Below, piece after piece: positions 4,668-9,710 of a stretch of DNA of 10,563 nt. The stretch spans positions 1 through 10,563 of the forward strand of contig JAHIST010000004.1 in assembly GCA_018818145.1 (NCBI GenBank), read 5' to 3'. A model generated the notes under the pieces. That model made no database searches. It was given only the letters and a program-made list of their open reading frames with translations, and was not told the DNA's origin. Source of the DNA: Patescibacteria group bacterium (GTDB taxonomy: Bacteria; Patescibacteriota; Minisyncoccia; Portnoybacterales; GWB1-42-6). The position numbers were made by a program, and so were the translations under genes. Each line of letters begins with the position of its first letter. Within the stretch, counting starts at the first letter, position 1.

Positions 4668-5180
4668 TTATTGTTTTATTTGCGATAATACGTAAACTAA
4701 ATTTCTTAAATTTCCCTGCAAAACATTGACCAGGCCCGCCAACGGCGCGGCGATTGAACCGACTGCTTTGGCCAGCAATTCCTGCTTGGACGGCAATTTG
4801 GCCAGTCCCAGCACGCCTGAGGCATCAATAAATTTATTCTCCAGAACACCACCCAAAATTTTAATTTTTTCTCCAGTTTTGGCAAAATTATATAAAATTT
4901 TCGCCGGAGAAATTTCATCCCCATATCCCATAATCAACGCCACCTGTCCGGCCATTTTTTTAATATTAACATTTTCGATATTTACTTCTTTTATTGCCAA
5001 ATCAATCAGGGTTTTTTTGGCTACTTTCATTTCAATTCCCTGCTCTCTTAATTTCTTTCGCAAATCAGTCATTTTGGCCACGCTCAAGCCAGTGTAGTCG
5101 GCAAAAACCGCCGCCTTGATTTTTGCCAAGCGCTCGGCTAAGTCTTTAACTAAATTTTGTTTTTGTGGTTTAGTTAACAT
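4668..5180 (-). CDS. rplJ: 50S ribosomal protein L10
   Basis: 170 residues, ATG at 5180. L10 anchors the L12 dimers on 23S rRNA at the stalk base. The N-terminal RNA-binding domain shows KPQKQNLVKDLAERLAKIKA, then FADYTGLSVAKMTDLRKKLR (~27-46), then KVAKKTLIDLAI (~53-64); GDEISPAKILYNFAK (~92-106) and AGLVNVLQGNLRNLVYVLSQI (~147-167) follow, the latter being part of the helix that holds L12. The length is typical (165-175). It is the first gene of rplJ-rplL, preceded by an L10 leader, attenuator and strong promoter. A GAGGGG Shine-Dalgarno lies in a small hairpin just upstream. Confidence 0.96.
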   Translation of the reverse strand: MLTKPQKQNLVKDLAERLAKIKAAVFADYTGLSVAKMTDLRKKLREQGIEMKVAKKTLIDLAIKEVNIENVNIKKMAGQVALIMGYGDEISPAKILYNFAKTGEKIKILGGVLENKFIDASGVLGLAKLPSKQELLAKAVGSIAAPLAGLVNVLQGNLRNLVYVLSQIKQ

Positions 5181-5190
5181 AAATCTTTAT

Positions 5191-5211
5191 CCCCTCATTT
5201 TCTAATGGGGG
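5191..5211 (-). promoter_or_regulatory. Hairpin enclosing the rplJ ribosome binding site
   Basis: The minus strand reads CCCCCATTAGAAAATGAGGGG: CCCCATT pairs with AATGAGGGG, apart from one bulged base. The 3' arm contains the only purine-rich ribosome site (GAGGGG), about 10 bases before the ATG, so it could limit initiation. Confidence 0.5.
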
Positions 5212-5220
5212 AAGAAATTT

Positions 5221-5242
5221 AAAAGCGCCCTTTTCCAGGCGC
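5221..5242 (-). terminator. Attenuator terminator in the rplJ leader
   Basis: The minus strand reads GCGCCTGGAAAAGGGCGC followed by TTTT: a GC-rich hairpin with a short U-tract, located between the L10-binding motif and rplJ. Its 5' arm GCCTGG (5240-5235) is complementary to CCAGGC (5288-5283) in the leader, which makes an antiterminator. Confidence 0.65.
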
Positions 5243-5333
5243 ATTACGATTAGCTATTAGCGATCCGCTATAAGCTATTCTGGCCTGGGCAGGACTTATG
5301 GGATGCCTGCTTTCTTGGGCTGTTTTAATTTAT
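5243..5333 (-). ncRNA. L10 (rplJ) leader, autoregulatory RNA element
   Basis: The core on the minus strand (5320-5283) reads GCCCAAGAAAGCAGG, a loop with CCCATAAGT, then CCTGCCCAGGC. GCAGG/CCTGC forms the inner stem and GCC/GGC the outer stem, with the AAGA-type internal loop, matching the L10-leader pattern I remember (AGA-AGCAGG ... CCTGCCGAGG). In that family L10(L12)4 binds its own leader. Here the outer stem competes with pairing of CCAGGC to the attenuator arm, so bound L10 should favour termination. Confidence 0.7.
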
Positions 5334-5339
5334 AAGTCT

Positions 5340-5367
5340 ATTCTACTTATCTACAGATACTTGTCAA
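5340..5367 (-). promoter_or_regulatory. Strong promoter of rplJ-rplL
   Basis: TTGACA (5367-5362), 16-base spacer, TAGAAT (5345-5340) on the minus strand. This is near-consensus sigma70-type. Transcription would start about 5333, some 150 nt before rplJ. Confidence 0.85.
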
Positions 5368-5410
5368 GGGTATAAACCCTAATGGTTATTCTATCCTTTT
5401 CTTTAACCAC

Positions 5411-5543
5411 CCATAGCAAAAATTTTGTTATAAAATCGCGATGAGCCGAACGTTAAAAATTTGCGTGCTATGGCCGGAGGCGCGAAGCGCCTATGGATAG
5501 CAAATTTAGTGAGGTGAATCCGATTTTATCAAAATTTTATGCT
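5411..5543. repeat. Compound nested palindrome between the rplJ promoter and mltG
   Basis: Outer arms AGCAAAAATTTTGTTATAA... (5415-5438) and CGATTTTATCAAAATTTTAT (5521-5540, extending to GCT at 5543) pair almost fully. Inner arms AAATTTGC...CTATGG (5457-5472) and ...ATAGCAAATTT (5497-5507) enclose a GC-rich hairpin GGAGGCGC-GAA-GCGCCT (5476-5492). CCATAGCAAA motifs recur at both levels, so it may be an element within an element. Together with the hairpin at 5562-5589 it fills 5368-5592; no gene is supported there. Confidence 0.75.
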
Positions 5544-5561
5544 CGGGCGGGGCTTTTTTCG

Positions 5562-5589
5562 GTTCCTTTTTGTGCCCACAAAAAGGAAC
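5562..5589. repeat. Perfect hairpin just after the mltG stop codon
   Basis: GTTCCTTTTTGTG (5562-5574) and CACAAAAAGGAAC (5577-5589) are exact complements with a CC loop, three bases past the mltG TAA. There is no T-tract on the mltG strand, so it is more an mRNA 3'-end stabiliser or repeat than a canonical terminator. Confidence 0.6.
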
Positions 5590-5592
5590 TAA

Positions 5593-6675
5593 TTACTTCA
5601 AATATTTCGCCTTATTCCTGTTATGCTCTTCCAGCGTCTTAGCATAAACCGCTGGACTGTTTAACGGATGCAAAAAATATAAATAATCCGATTGCTCAAA
5701 ATAAATTGCCGCCTTAATGGCCGCTTCGCCGGGATTACAAATGGGCGCGGGCGGCAAACCGGTATATAAATAAGTGTTATAGGGCGATTGAATTTTTAAA
5801 TCTTCCAGTGAGGCCTGTCTGGCTTTTTTGCCGGTGGCGTAGTTAACCGTGGCGTCAGACTGCAGCAGCATGCCGCGGCCCAACCTGTTCCAGAAAATAC
5901 CGGCCAACATGGGCATTTCTTCTTCGTTCAGCGCTTCCTGCTGAACAATTGAAGCCATAATCACAATCTGATAGATATCTTTGCCCTGCCGTTCAATTTC
6001 CGCCCGCCAAGCCGGCGTCAATTTTTTATCAAAATTTTCCAAAAACTTTTTTATAATCTCTTCTTTTTTAACGTCTTTTTTGAAACGATAAGTATCCGGA
6101 AACAAAAATCCTTCCAGAGCGGCTTGTGACGATATTTCTTTCAAAAATTTATATTGTATCTGAAAACCGTCAACTTTTTCATCATCAAAAAAATCAGCCG
6201 ACTCAATTCCACTCTCAACCAAACGCTGCTTAATCTGCTCCTGCGTGAATCCTTCCGGAAAAGTAACCTGCACTTCGTCCTTAATCACTTTGCCGCCGGT
6301 GATAATCTGCAAAATTTGCGGAATATTTAAAGCGGGGCTTAACGAGTATTTGCCGGCCTGTAAAATTGCTCCTTGTTTTTTATACCAAATATAGGCCTTA
6401 AACCAAAACTGGCTGCGGATAAAATTTTGCGCTCGCAACTGGGCGGCGATTTCCTTGACCCCGCTGCCTTTTTCTACCGAAAAAGACGCTTGCTGAGAAT
6501 TGCTTTTGTCAGCCGGCCAGAAAATTTCGTAATAAACATAAGCCGTTGCACCAATTGCCAGAAATAAAAGGACAAAAACAGAAATAAAAATATAAATAAA
6601 AAAAATCGGCCATCTGCTTTTGACTGGCTTTTGGGTTTTAGCTGTTTGATTTTTTAGATTAAAGTCTTCCACCAT
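5593..6675 (-). CDS. mltG: Endolytic murein transglycosylase MltG (YceG-like)
   Basis: 360 residues, stop TAA. MltG is a membrane enzyme that cleaves nascent peptidoglycan glycan strands and sets their length. A basic, Gln/Thr-rich cytoplasmic tail (1-23) precedes one transmembrane helix (~24-48, IFFIYIFISVFVLLFLAIGA), giving an N-in topology with the catalytic part outside. A LysM-like subdomain (~65-130: FSVEKGSGVKEIAAQL, AGKYSLSPALNIPQIL) precedes the catalytic YceG domain: LEGFLFPDTYRF (187-198), MASIVQQEAL (240-249), AGIFWNRL (258-265), LQSDATVNYA (271-280), SPYNTYLYTGLPPAPICNPG (297-316). Glu247 is retained in ASIVxxEA; the preceding position is Gln where many homologues have Glu. Length is near typical (330-380). 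It starts 41 bp after pcm on the same strand, so the two are probably co-transcribed. No clear Shine-Dalgarno. Confidence 0.95.
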   Translation of the reverse strand: MVEDFNLKNQTAKTQKPVKSRWPIFFIYIFISVFVLLFLAIGATAYVYYEIFWPADKSNSQQASFSVEKGSGVKEIAAQLRAQNFIRSQFWFKAYIWYKKQGAILQAGKYSLSPALNIPQILQIITGGKVIKDEVQVTFPEGFTQEQIKQRLVESGIESADFFDDEKVDGFQIQYKFLKEISSQAALEGFLFPDTYRFKKDVKKEEIIKKFLENFDKKLTPAWRAEIERQGKDIYQIVIMASIVQQEALNEEEMPMLAGIFWNRLGRGMLLQSDATVNYATGKKARQASLEDLKIQSPYNTYLYTGLPPAPICNPGEAAIKAAIYFEQSDYLYFLHPLNSPAVYAKTLEEHNRNKAKYLK

Positions 6676-6716
6676 TTTTACTGATATTTTATTGCTTACT
6701 GTTATCTGTTTGCTGT

Positions 6717-7439
6717 TTACTGACTAGAAATCAGCGGCACAAAGACAAAACCGGGAAATTTTTTCTGCTCAAATTCTTTTTCTGATTTTTTCGTGATAAG
6801 CCAAATGCTGTTTTCTATCGGCAAAACCATTTTACCGTTGACTTTCAATTGTTCCTTCCAGGCCGCTGGCATGTCCTGCGCGCTGGCCGCCGCAATTATT
6901 TTGTCAAAAGGCGCCCGCTCTGACCAGCCTTTCGTGCCGTCGGCGCAGATAAATTCTATAATTCCTTTCTTAATGAAATTATACTTGGCAATGTTATTTT
7001 TGCCAAATTCGCAAAGCTCGCCAATTCGCTCAATCGCAAAAACTTTACCGTCATTGCGAGGAGCGAAACGACGAAGCAATCCCGAGTTATTACCACTGTC
7101 CGCGGGATTACTTCGCCCCGACGATAAGTCGGGGCTCGCAACGACATTACGAGACACGCAATAAGCCAACAGAGCGCTGGTCCAGCCCGACCCCGCACCC
7201 ACATCCAAAATTTTCTCTCCCGGCCGCGGCTGCAGCAATTCCAGCATAAAAGCCACAGTTAAAGGCTGGGAATTGGTCTGGCCAAAGCCAATGGGTAAGG
7301 GCGCATTAATACCGGCTTCATCCTTTAATTCATCTGGCAAAAAATCAGCACGATTAATATCCCTAAAGGCTTCTATGATTAAGGGAGTTTTTAAATATTC
7401 TTCTTCTATTAATTTTTTTACCAGTTTTAAATAATCCAC
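6717..7439 (-). CDS. pcm: Protein-L-isoaspartate O-methyltransferase with an in-frame palindromic insertion
   Basis: 240 residues, GTG start at 7439 (no ATG upstream in frame), stop TAG. The enzyme methylates L-isoaspartyl residues with S-adenosylmethionine to repair damaged proteins. Visible are PIGFGQTNSQP (49-59, the substrate-side G.GQT.SQP motif), motif I ILDVGAGSGW (77-86), VFAIERIGEL (133-142, post-I), CADGTKGWSERAPFDKIIAAA (~165-185) and GKMVLPI (~206-212). About 32 extra residues (99-130, VVASPDLSSGRS...RRFAPRND) lie between motif I and VFAIE. They are encoded by a palindromic repeat (7050-7145) that keeps the frame. Without it the protein is ~208 residues, usual for the family. The insertion falls after the motif I helix and before the next strand, where a surface loop could be tolerated; loss of activity is also possible. 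Confidence 0.9.
   Translation of the reverse strand: MDYLKLVKKLIEEEYLKTPLIIEAFRDINRADFLPDELKDEAGINAPLPIGFGQTNSQPLTVAFMLELLQPRPGEKILDVGAGSGWTSALLAYCVSRNVVASPDLSSGRSNPADSGNNSGLLRRFAPRNDGKVFAIERIGELCEFGKNNIAKYNFIKKGIIEFICADGTKGWSERAPFDKIIAAASAQDMPAAWKEQLKVNGKMVLPIENSIWLITKKSEKEFEQKKFPGFVFVPLISSQ
7050..7145. repeat. Palindromic repeat inserted in frame within pcm
   Basis: Left arm GTCATTGCGAGGAGCG then GACGAAGCAATCCCG (7050-7084) is matched by CGGGATTACTTCG (7103-7115) and GGCTCGCAACGAC (7133-7145). An internal hairpin CCCCGAC-GATAA-GTCGGGG lies at 7116-7134. It is 96 bp, exactly 32 codons, without a stop in the pcm frame. GTCATTGCGAGGAGCGAA-type palindromes are, from memory, widespread mobile-looking repeats in several bacterial groups. 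Confidence 0.85.
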
Positions 7440-7447
7440 AGGAATTG

Positions 7448-7476
7448 TTGAAAAAATTATTGTTTTGGGTTATAAT
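7448..7476 (+). promoter_or_regulatory. Near-consensus promoter of the small gene at 7518
   Basis: TTGAAA (7448-7453), 17-base spacer, TATAAT (7471-7476). The expected start is near 7483, about 35 nt before the ATG. Confidence 0.8.
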
Positions 7477-7496
7477 GATTTTGTAGTTCTTACCAA
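7469..7496 (-). promoter_or_regulatory. Possible overlapping divergent promoter for pcm-mltG
   Basis: The minus strand reads TTGGTA (7496-7491), 16-base spacer, TATAAC (7474-7469). The -10 overlaps the plus-strand TATAAT, so the two promoters would exclude each other. It is weaker than its partner. Confidence 0.4.
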
Positions 7497-7517
7497 ATTA
7501 AAAGGAGGTAGAAAGAT

Positions 7518-7868
7518 ATGGTATTTGAACCAGGCACGATAGACAATTCTCCAAAAGGGATCAGCTTGACCGAGGAACAAAAAATTCACATTGAGGCACG
7601 TTGCGGCATTGAATGCCTTTTAAAAAAAGCTGCAAAAATTCTCGGCCAGGCGACGCCGTCATTCATTCTGCTACCAGTCTCAAAAAGTAATGGCGCGTCG
7701 GAGGCAAAAAAAGTGGTTTTTGTTACGGTTCCTGCTGAAAAAGCCACTCTATTCGGTTTGCCCCCCATCGTCGCGGGTAAAGACCCTTGGAGCGTCCACT
7801 CACAAATCGGATCAAAAATTTCGACCTTTCTTGAAACACAAGGAAGATCGTTCCTGGTTAAAAAATAA
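7518..7868 (+). CDS. Small protein of unknown function
   Basis: 116 residues. I do not recognise the family. It is a convincing gene: consensus promoter, AGGAGGT Shine-Dalgarno (7504-7510) seven bases before ATG, and a strong terminator after the stop. This is the only full consensus ribosome site in the window, which suggests high expression. The sequence looks soluble and globular: LTEEQKIHIEARCGIECLLKKAAKIL (~17-42) is probably helical with two cysteines (29, 33), then two strands SFILLPVSK and KKVVFVTVPAEK (~48-74), a loop FGLPPIVAGKDPW (~78-90) and a C-terminal helix IGSKISTFLETQ (~96-107). There is no signal peptide or membrane segment. It is single-gene and divergent from pcm-mltG. Confidence 0.8.
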   Translation: MVFEPGTIDNSPKGISLTEEQKIHIEARCGIECLLKKAAKILGQATPSFILLPVSKSNGASEAKKVVFVTVPAEKATLFGLPPIVAGKDPWSVHSQIGSKISTFLETQGRSFLVKK

Positions 7869-7905
7869 TTACAACCATATTTCTAAACTCCACACAATAA
7901 TTCGT

Positions 7906-7938
7906 GAAGCCCTCACTAAAAGAGGGCTTCTTCTTTTT
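7906..7938 (+). terminator. Intrinsic terminator after the small gene
   Basis: GAAGCCCTC (7906-7914), loop ACTAAAA, GAGGGCTTC (7922-7930), then TTCTTTTT. A perfect 9-bp stem. The stem may also block read-through from ychF, which ends at 7945 on the other strand. Confidence 0.9.
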
Positions 7939-7944
7939 GGCCAA

Positions 7945-9021
7945 TCACGCCCCGGATTTAATCACTATCACATCCCCGTCCTGCACCACATATTCCTTGC
8001 CTTCAGTCCGAATCAATCCCTTCTCCCTTGCCCGACCAAAACCGCCGACATTCAATAAATTCTGCCAAACAATCACTTCGGCGCGGATAAAATTTTTCTC
8101 AAAATCGCTATGGATGACTCCGCCGGCCTGCGGAATTTTCGTTCCCTTTTTTATTGGCCAGGCCCGATGCTCGCTAGAAAGTGTGGTAAAAAAAGTTATC
8201 AGCTCCAGCAACTCATAGGACTTTTTAATTAAAACTTCAAGCTGCGACTCCGCGCTCAAGCCTAAAGATTCTCGCTCTGGCGCGCTAAAATCTATTACTT
8301 CCTGTTCGGCTAAAACATCCATCACCAAAAACGGCAAGTTATTTTTTTTAAAAAATTCCATGGAAGCCGCCGATTTTTCACCAGCCTCGCCATTGAGCAA
8401 ATATAATCTTGGCTTCAAAGTCAGCAGCTGATAATTTTTAAGAATTTTCCGCTCTTCCTCATCCCATTCCTGCTCGTTCAAAATTAAACCTTCTTTTAGA
8501 AAATTCAAAGCCTTATTTACGGCACCAGATTCTTTGAGTGATTCTTTAGAGCCCGCTTTTACTTCTTTTTCCAAAGCACCAGCTCGCTTCTCCAATGTTT
8601 CCAAATCTTTAAGTGCCAATTCAGTATCTAAAATCTCTTTTTCTTTTATTGGGTCAACGGCAGGTTGTGTGTTAACAATTACTGTATTAGGGAAAAGACG
8701 CAAAAGATAAACTATGGCATCGGCCTCCCTGATGTGTGCTAAAAACTGATTGCCCAAGCCCTCACCCTTATGTGCCCCCTTGACCAAGCCAGCAATATCA
8801 ATAAACTCAATTGTCGCATAAATTTTTTTAACGGCATGCAGCAACTCGGCTAAAGCATCTAACCGCTTATCCGACACTGCGACCACTCCTATATTTGGTT
8901 CAATGGTGCAAAAAGGATAATTGGCGCAGTCAACCTGTTTTTTAGTGATAGCCGAAAAAAGCGTTGATTTGCCAACATTGGGCAGGCCGACTATGCCGAT
9001 GGATAAAGAATTGCCTTTCAT
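7945..9021 (-). CDS. ychF: Redox-regulated ATPase / GTPase YchF (Obg family)
   Basis: Start set at ATG 9019-9021, giving 358 residues (family about 363). The frame is open upstream to 9075, but the promoter TATAAT (9037-9032) lies within that extension. YchF is a conserved TRAFAC P-loop protein that prefers ATP and associates with ribosomes. The P-loop is GLPNVGKS (12-19); DIAGLVKGAHKGEGLG (75-90) is the G3/switch region, followed by NQFLAHIREADAIVYLLRLF. The G4 position reads LLNGEAGE in place of NKxD, the YchF feature behind ATP preference. A coiled-coil insert (~130-190) and a C-terminal TGS domain follow (ITFFTTLSSEHRAW, KGTKIPQAGGVIHSDFEKNF, EGKEYVVQDGDVIVIK). All hallmarks are intact. 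Monocistronic by position. Confidence 0.95.
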   Translation of the reverse strand: MKGNSLSIGIVGLPNVGKSTLFSAITKKQVDCANYPFCTIEPNIGVVAVSDKRLDALAELLHAVKKIYATIEFIDIAGLVKGAHKGEGLGNQFLAHIREADAIVYLLRLFPNTVIVNTQPAVDPIKEKEILDTELALKDLETLEKRAGALEKEVKAGSKESLKESGAVNKALNFLKEGLILNEQEWDEEERKILKNYQLLTLKPRLYLLNGEAGEKSAASMEFFKKNNLPFLVMDVLAEQEVIDFSAPERESLGLSAESQLEVLIKKSYELLELITFFTTLSSEHRAWPIKKGTKIPQAGGVIHSDFEKNFIRAEVIVWQNLLNVGGFGRAREKGLIRTEGKEYVVQDGDVIVIKSGA

Positions 9022-9031
9022 GGTTTTATTT

Positions 9032-9061
9032 ATTATAATCATGTTTTGCCTATTTAGACAA
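9032..9061 (-). promoter_or_regulatory. ychF promoter giving a near-leaderless mRNA
   Basis: The minus strand reads TTGTCT (9061-9056), 18-base spacer, TATAAT (9037-9032), then ten bases to the ATG at 9021. No Shine-Dalgarno fits between, consistent with leaderless initiation. Confidence 0.6.
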
Positions 9062-9069
9062 ATAAAAAA

Positions 9070-9083
9070 CGGCAAAAATGCCG
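9070..9083. repeat. Small hairpin in the ychF / response-regulator spacer
   Basis: CGGCAAAAATGCCG: a 4-5 bp stem. Followed on the minus strand by TTTTTTATTT (9069-9060), so it may be a weak terminator for the response regulator transcript, just upstream of the ychF promoter. Confidence 0.4.
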
Positions 9084-9112
9084 CTGATTAATAACTTAAT
9101 TTTCTCCTTTTT

Positions 9113-9142
9113 ATCCCCACGCCTATGCATAGGTGTGGGGAT
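9113..9142. repeat. Near-perfect palindrome after the response regulator
   Basis: ATCCCCACGCCTATG and CATAGGTGTGGGGAT are complementary over 15 bases with one G-T pair, centred on ATGCAT. It lies five bases after the response regulator stop. No T-tract follows on the minus strand. Confidence 0.7.
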
Positions 9143-9146
9143 TTAT

Positions 9147-9524
9147 TTACGCCCCGACAATCTTTTTTATTTTTTTGACAATTTCTGAAGGCGTGGTCTG
9201 GGCTTTAATTATGTATTCCTGCGCGCCCAGTTTCGCCGCCCGCTCGCGGTATTCTTTGGTGTCGTAATTGGTAAAAACAAGCACCGGAATTTTGCTTATC
9301 TTTTCGTCCTGTTTCATCTTTTCCAAAATATCCAGCCCGTTTTCATGGCGCAGCAGCAAATCCAATAAAATCAAATCGGGATTTTCAATGCGGGCGAATT
9401 TCAGCGCGTCCCGCTCGTTATCAGCGACCATTAACAGCAAACCCTCCAGCTCAAATTTGGCGTTGTACATAAAAATCTGGTCGGGATCGTCTTCAACGAA
9501 TAAAATTCTTTTCATTGTTGCCAA
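9147..9524 (-). CDS. CheY-like single-domain response regulator
   Basis: 125 residues from a TTG start at 9524, or 122 from the ATG at 9515 (MKRILFVEDD), which I think more likely; neither has a Shine-Dalgarno. It is one receiver domain with a full active site: acidic pocket E11-D12-D13 (FVEDDPD), phospho-acceptor D55 (LILLDLLL), switch Thr85 (VLVFTN) and Lys107 (YIIKAQ). No output domain follows, so it signals by protein contact like CheY or Spo0F, receiving phosphate from a histidine kinase not in this window. It sits alone with its own extended -10 promoter and a long palindrome in its 5' leader. The upstream glycosyltransferase is on the same strand but about 190 bp away. Confidence 0.92.
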   Translation of the reverse strand: MATMKRILFVEDDPDQIFMYNAKFELEGLLLMVADNERDALKFARIENPDLILLDLLLRHENGLDILEKMKQDEKISKIPVLVFTNYDTKEYRERAAKLGAQEYIIKAQTTPSEIVKKIKKIVGA

Positions 9525-9532
9525 AAGATATT

Positions 9533-9571
9533 CTTCGAGCGAGCCCCGCAGCTGCGGGGCGAGTCGAGAAG
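9533..9571. repeat. Long GC-rich palindrome in the response regulator 5' leader
   Basis: CTTCGAGCGAGCCCCGCAG and CTGCGGGGCGAGTCGAGAAG are complementary except for one or two bases, centred on CAGCTG. It lies 8 bases upstream of the TTG start and 18 upstream of the ATG, so its RNA hairpin would sit against the initiation site. Confidence 0.8.
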
Positions 9572-9608
9572 TCTCTTTTTTTATTATTATTTCACTTCCT
9601 GCTTTTTA

Positions 9609-9617
9609 ATTATAACA
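9609..9617 (-). promoter_or_regulatory. Extended -10 promoter of the response regulator
   Basis: The minus strand reads TGTTATAAT (TGnTATAAT). No good -35 stands 17 bases upstream. Transcription would start about 9602, giving a leader of about 80 nt with the GC-rich palindrome. Confidence 0.6.
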
Positions 9618-9710
9618 TACCCAGAAGATATTAAAAACAGCCGTCAATAATCATTTTAAGATCGCTGGGCTATGGGGCATTTTATAACCCCTAACTTGAC
9701 CGAGCTTGGC

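Noticed and set aside
4726..5097. Plus-strand frame of 123 codons over rplJ
   Set aside because: Antisense shadow of a clear ribosomal protein gene.
6956..7204. Minus-strand frame of 82 codons in pcm, suggesting a broken gene
   Set aside because: The pcm frame itself is intact through the palindromic insertion; this is the repeat read in another frame.
7690..8218. Plus-strand frames overlapping the small gene and ychF
   Set aside because: They lack start signals and are shadows of 7518-7868 and of ychF.
9022..9075. N-terminal extension of YchF
   Set aside because: It has no similarity to the family, contains the predicted -10 box, and the family begins just before the P-loop as in the 9021 start.
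9113..9142. Canonical terminator for the response regulator
   Set aside because: The stem is strong, but on the transcribed strand it is followed by an A-rich rather than a U-rich stretch.
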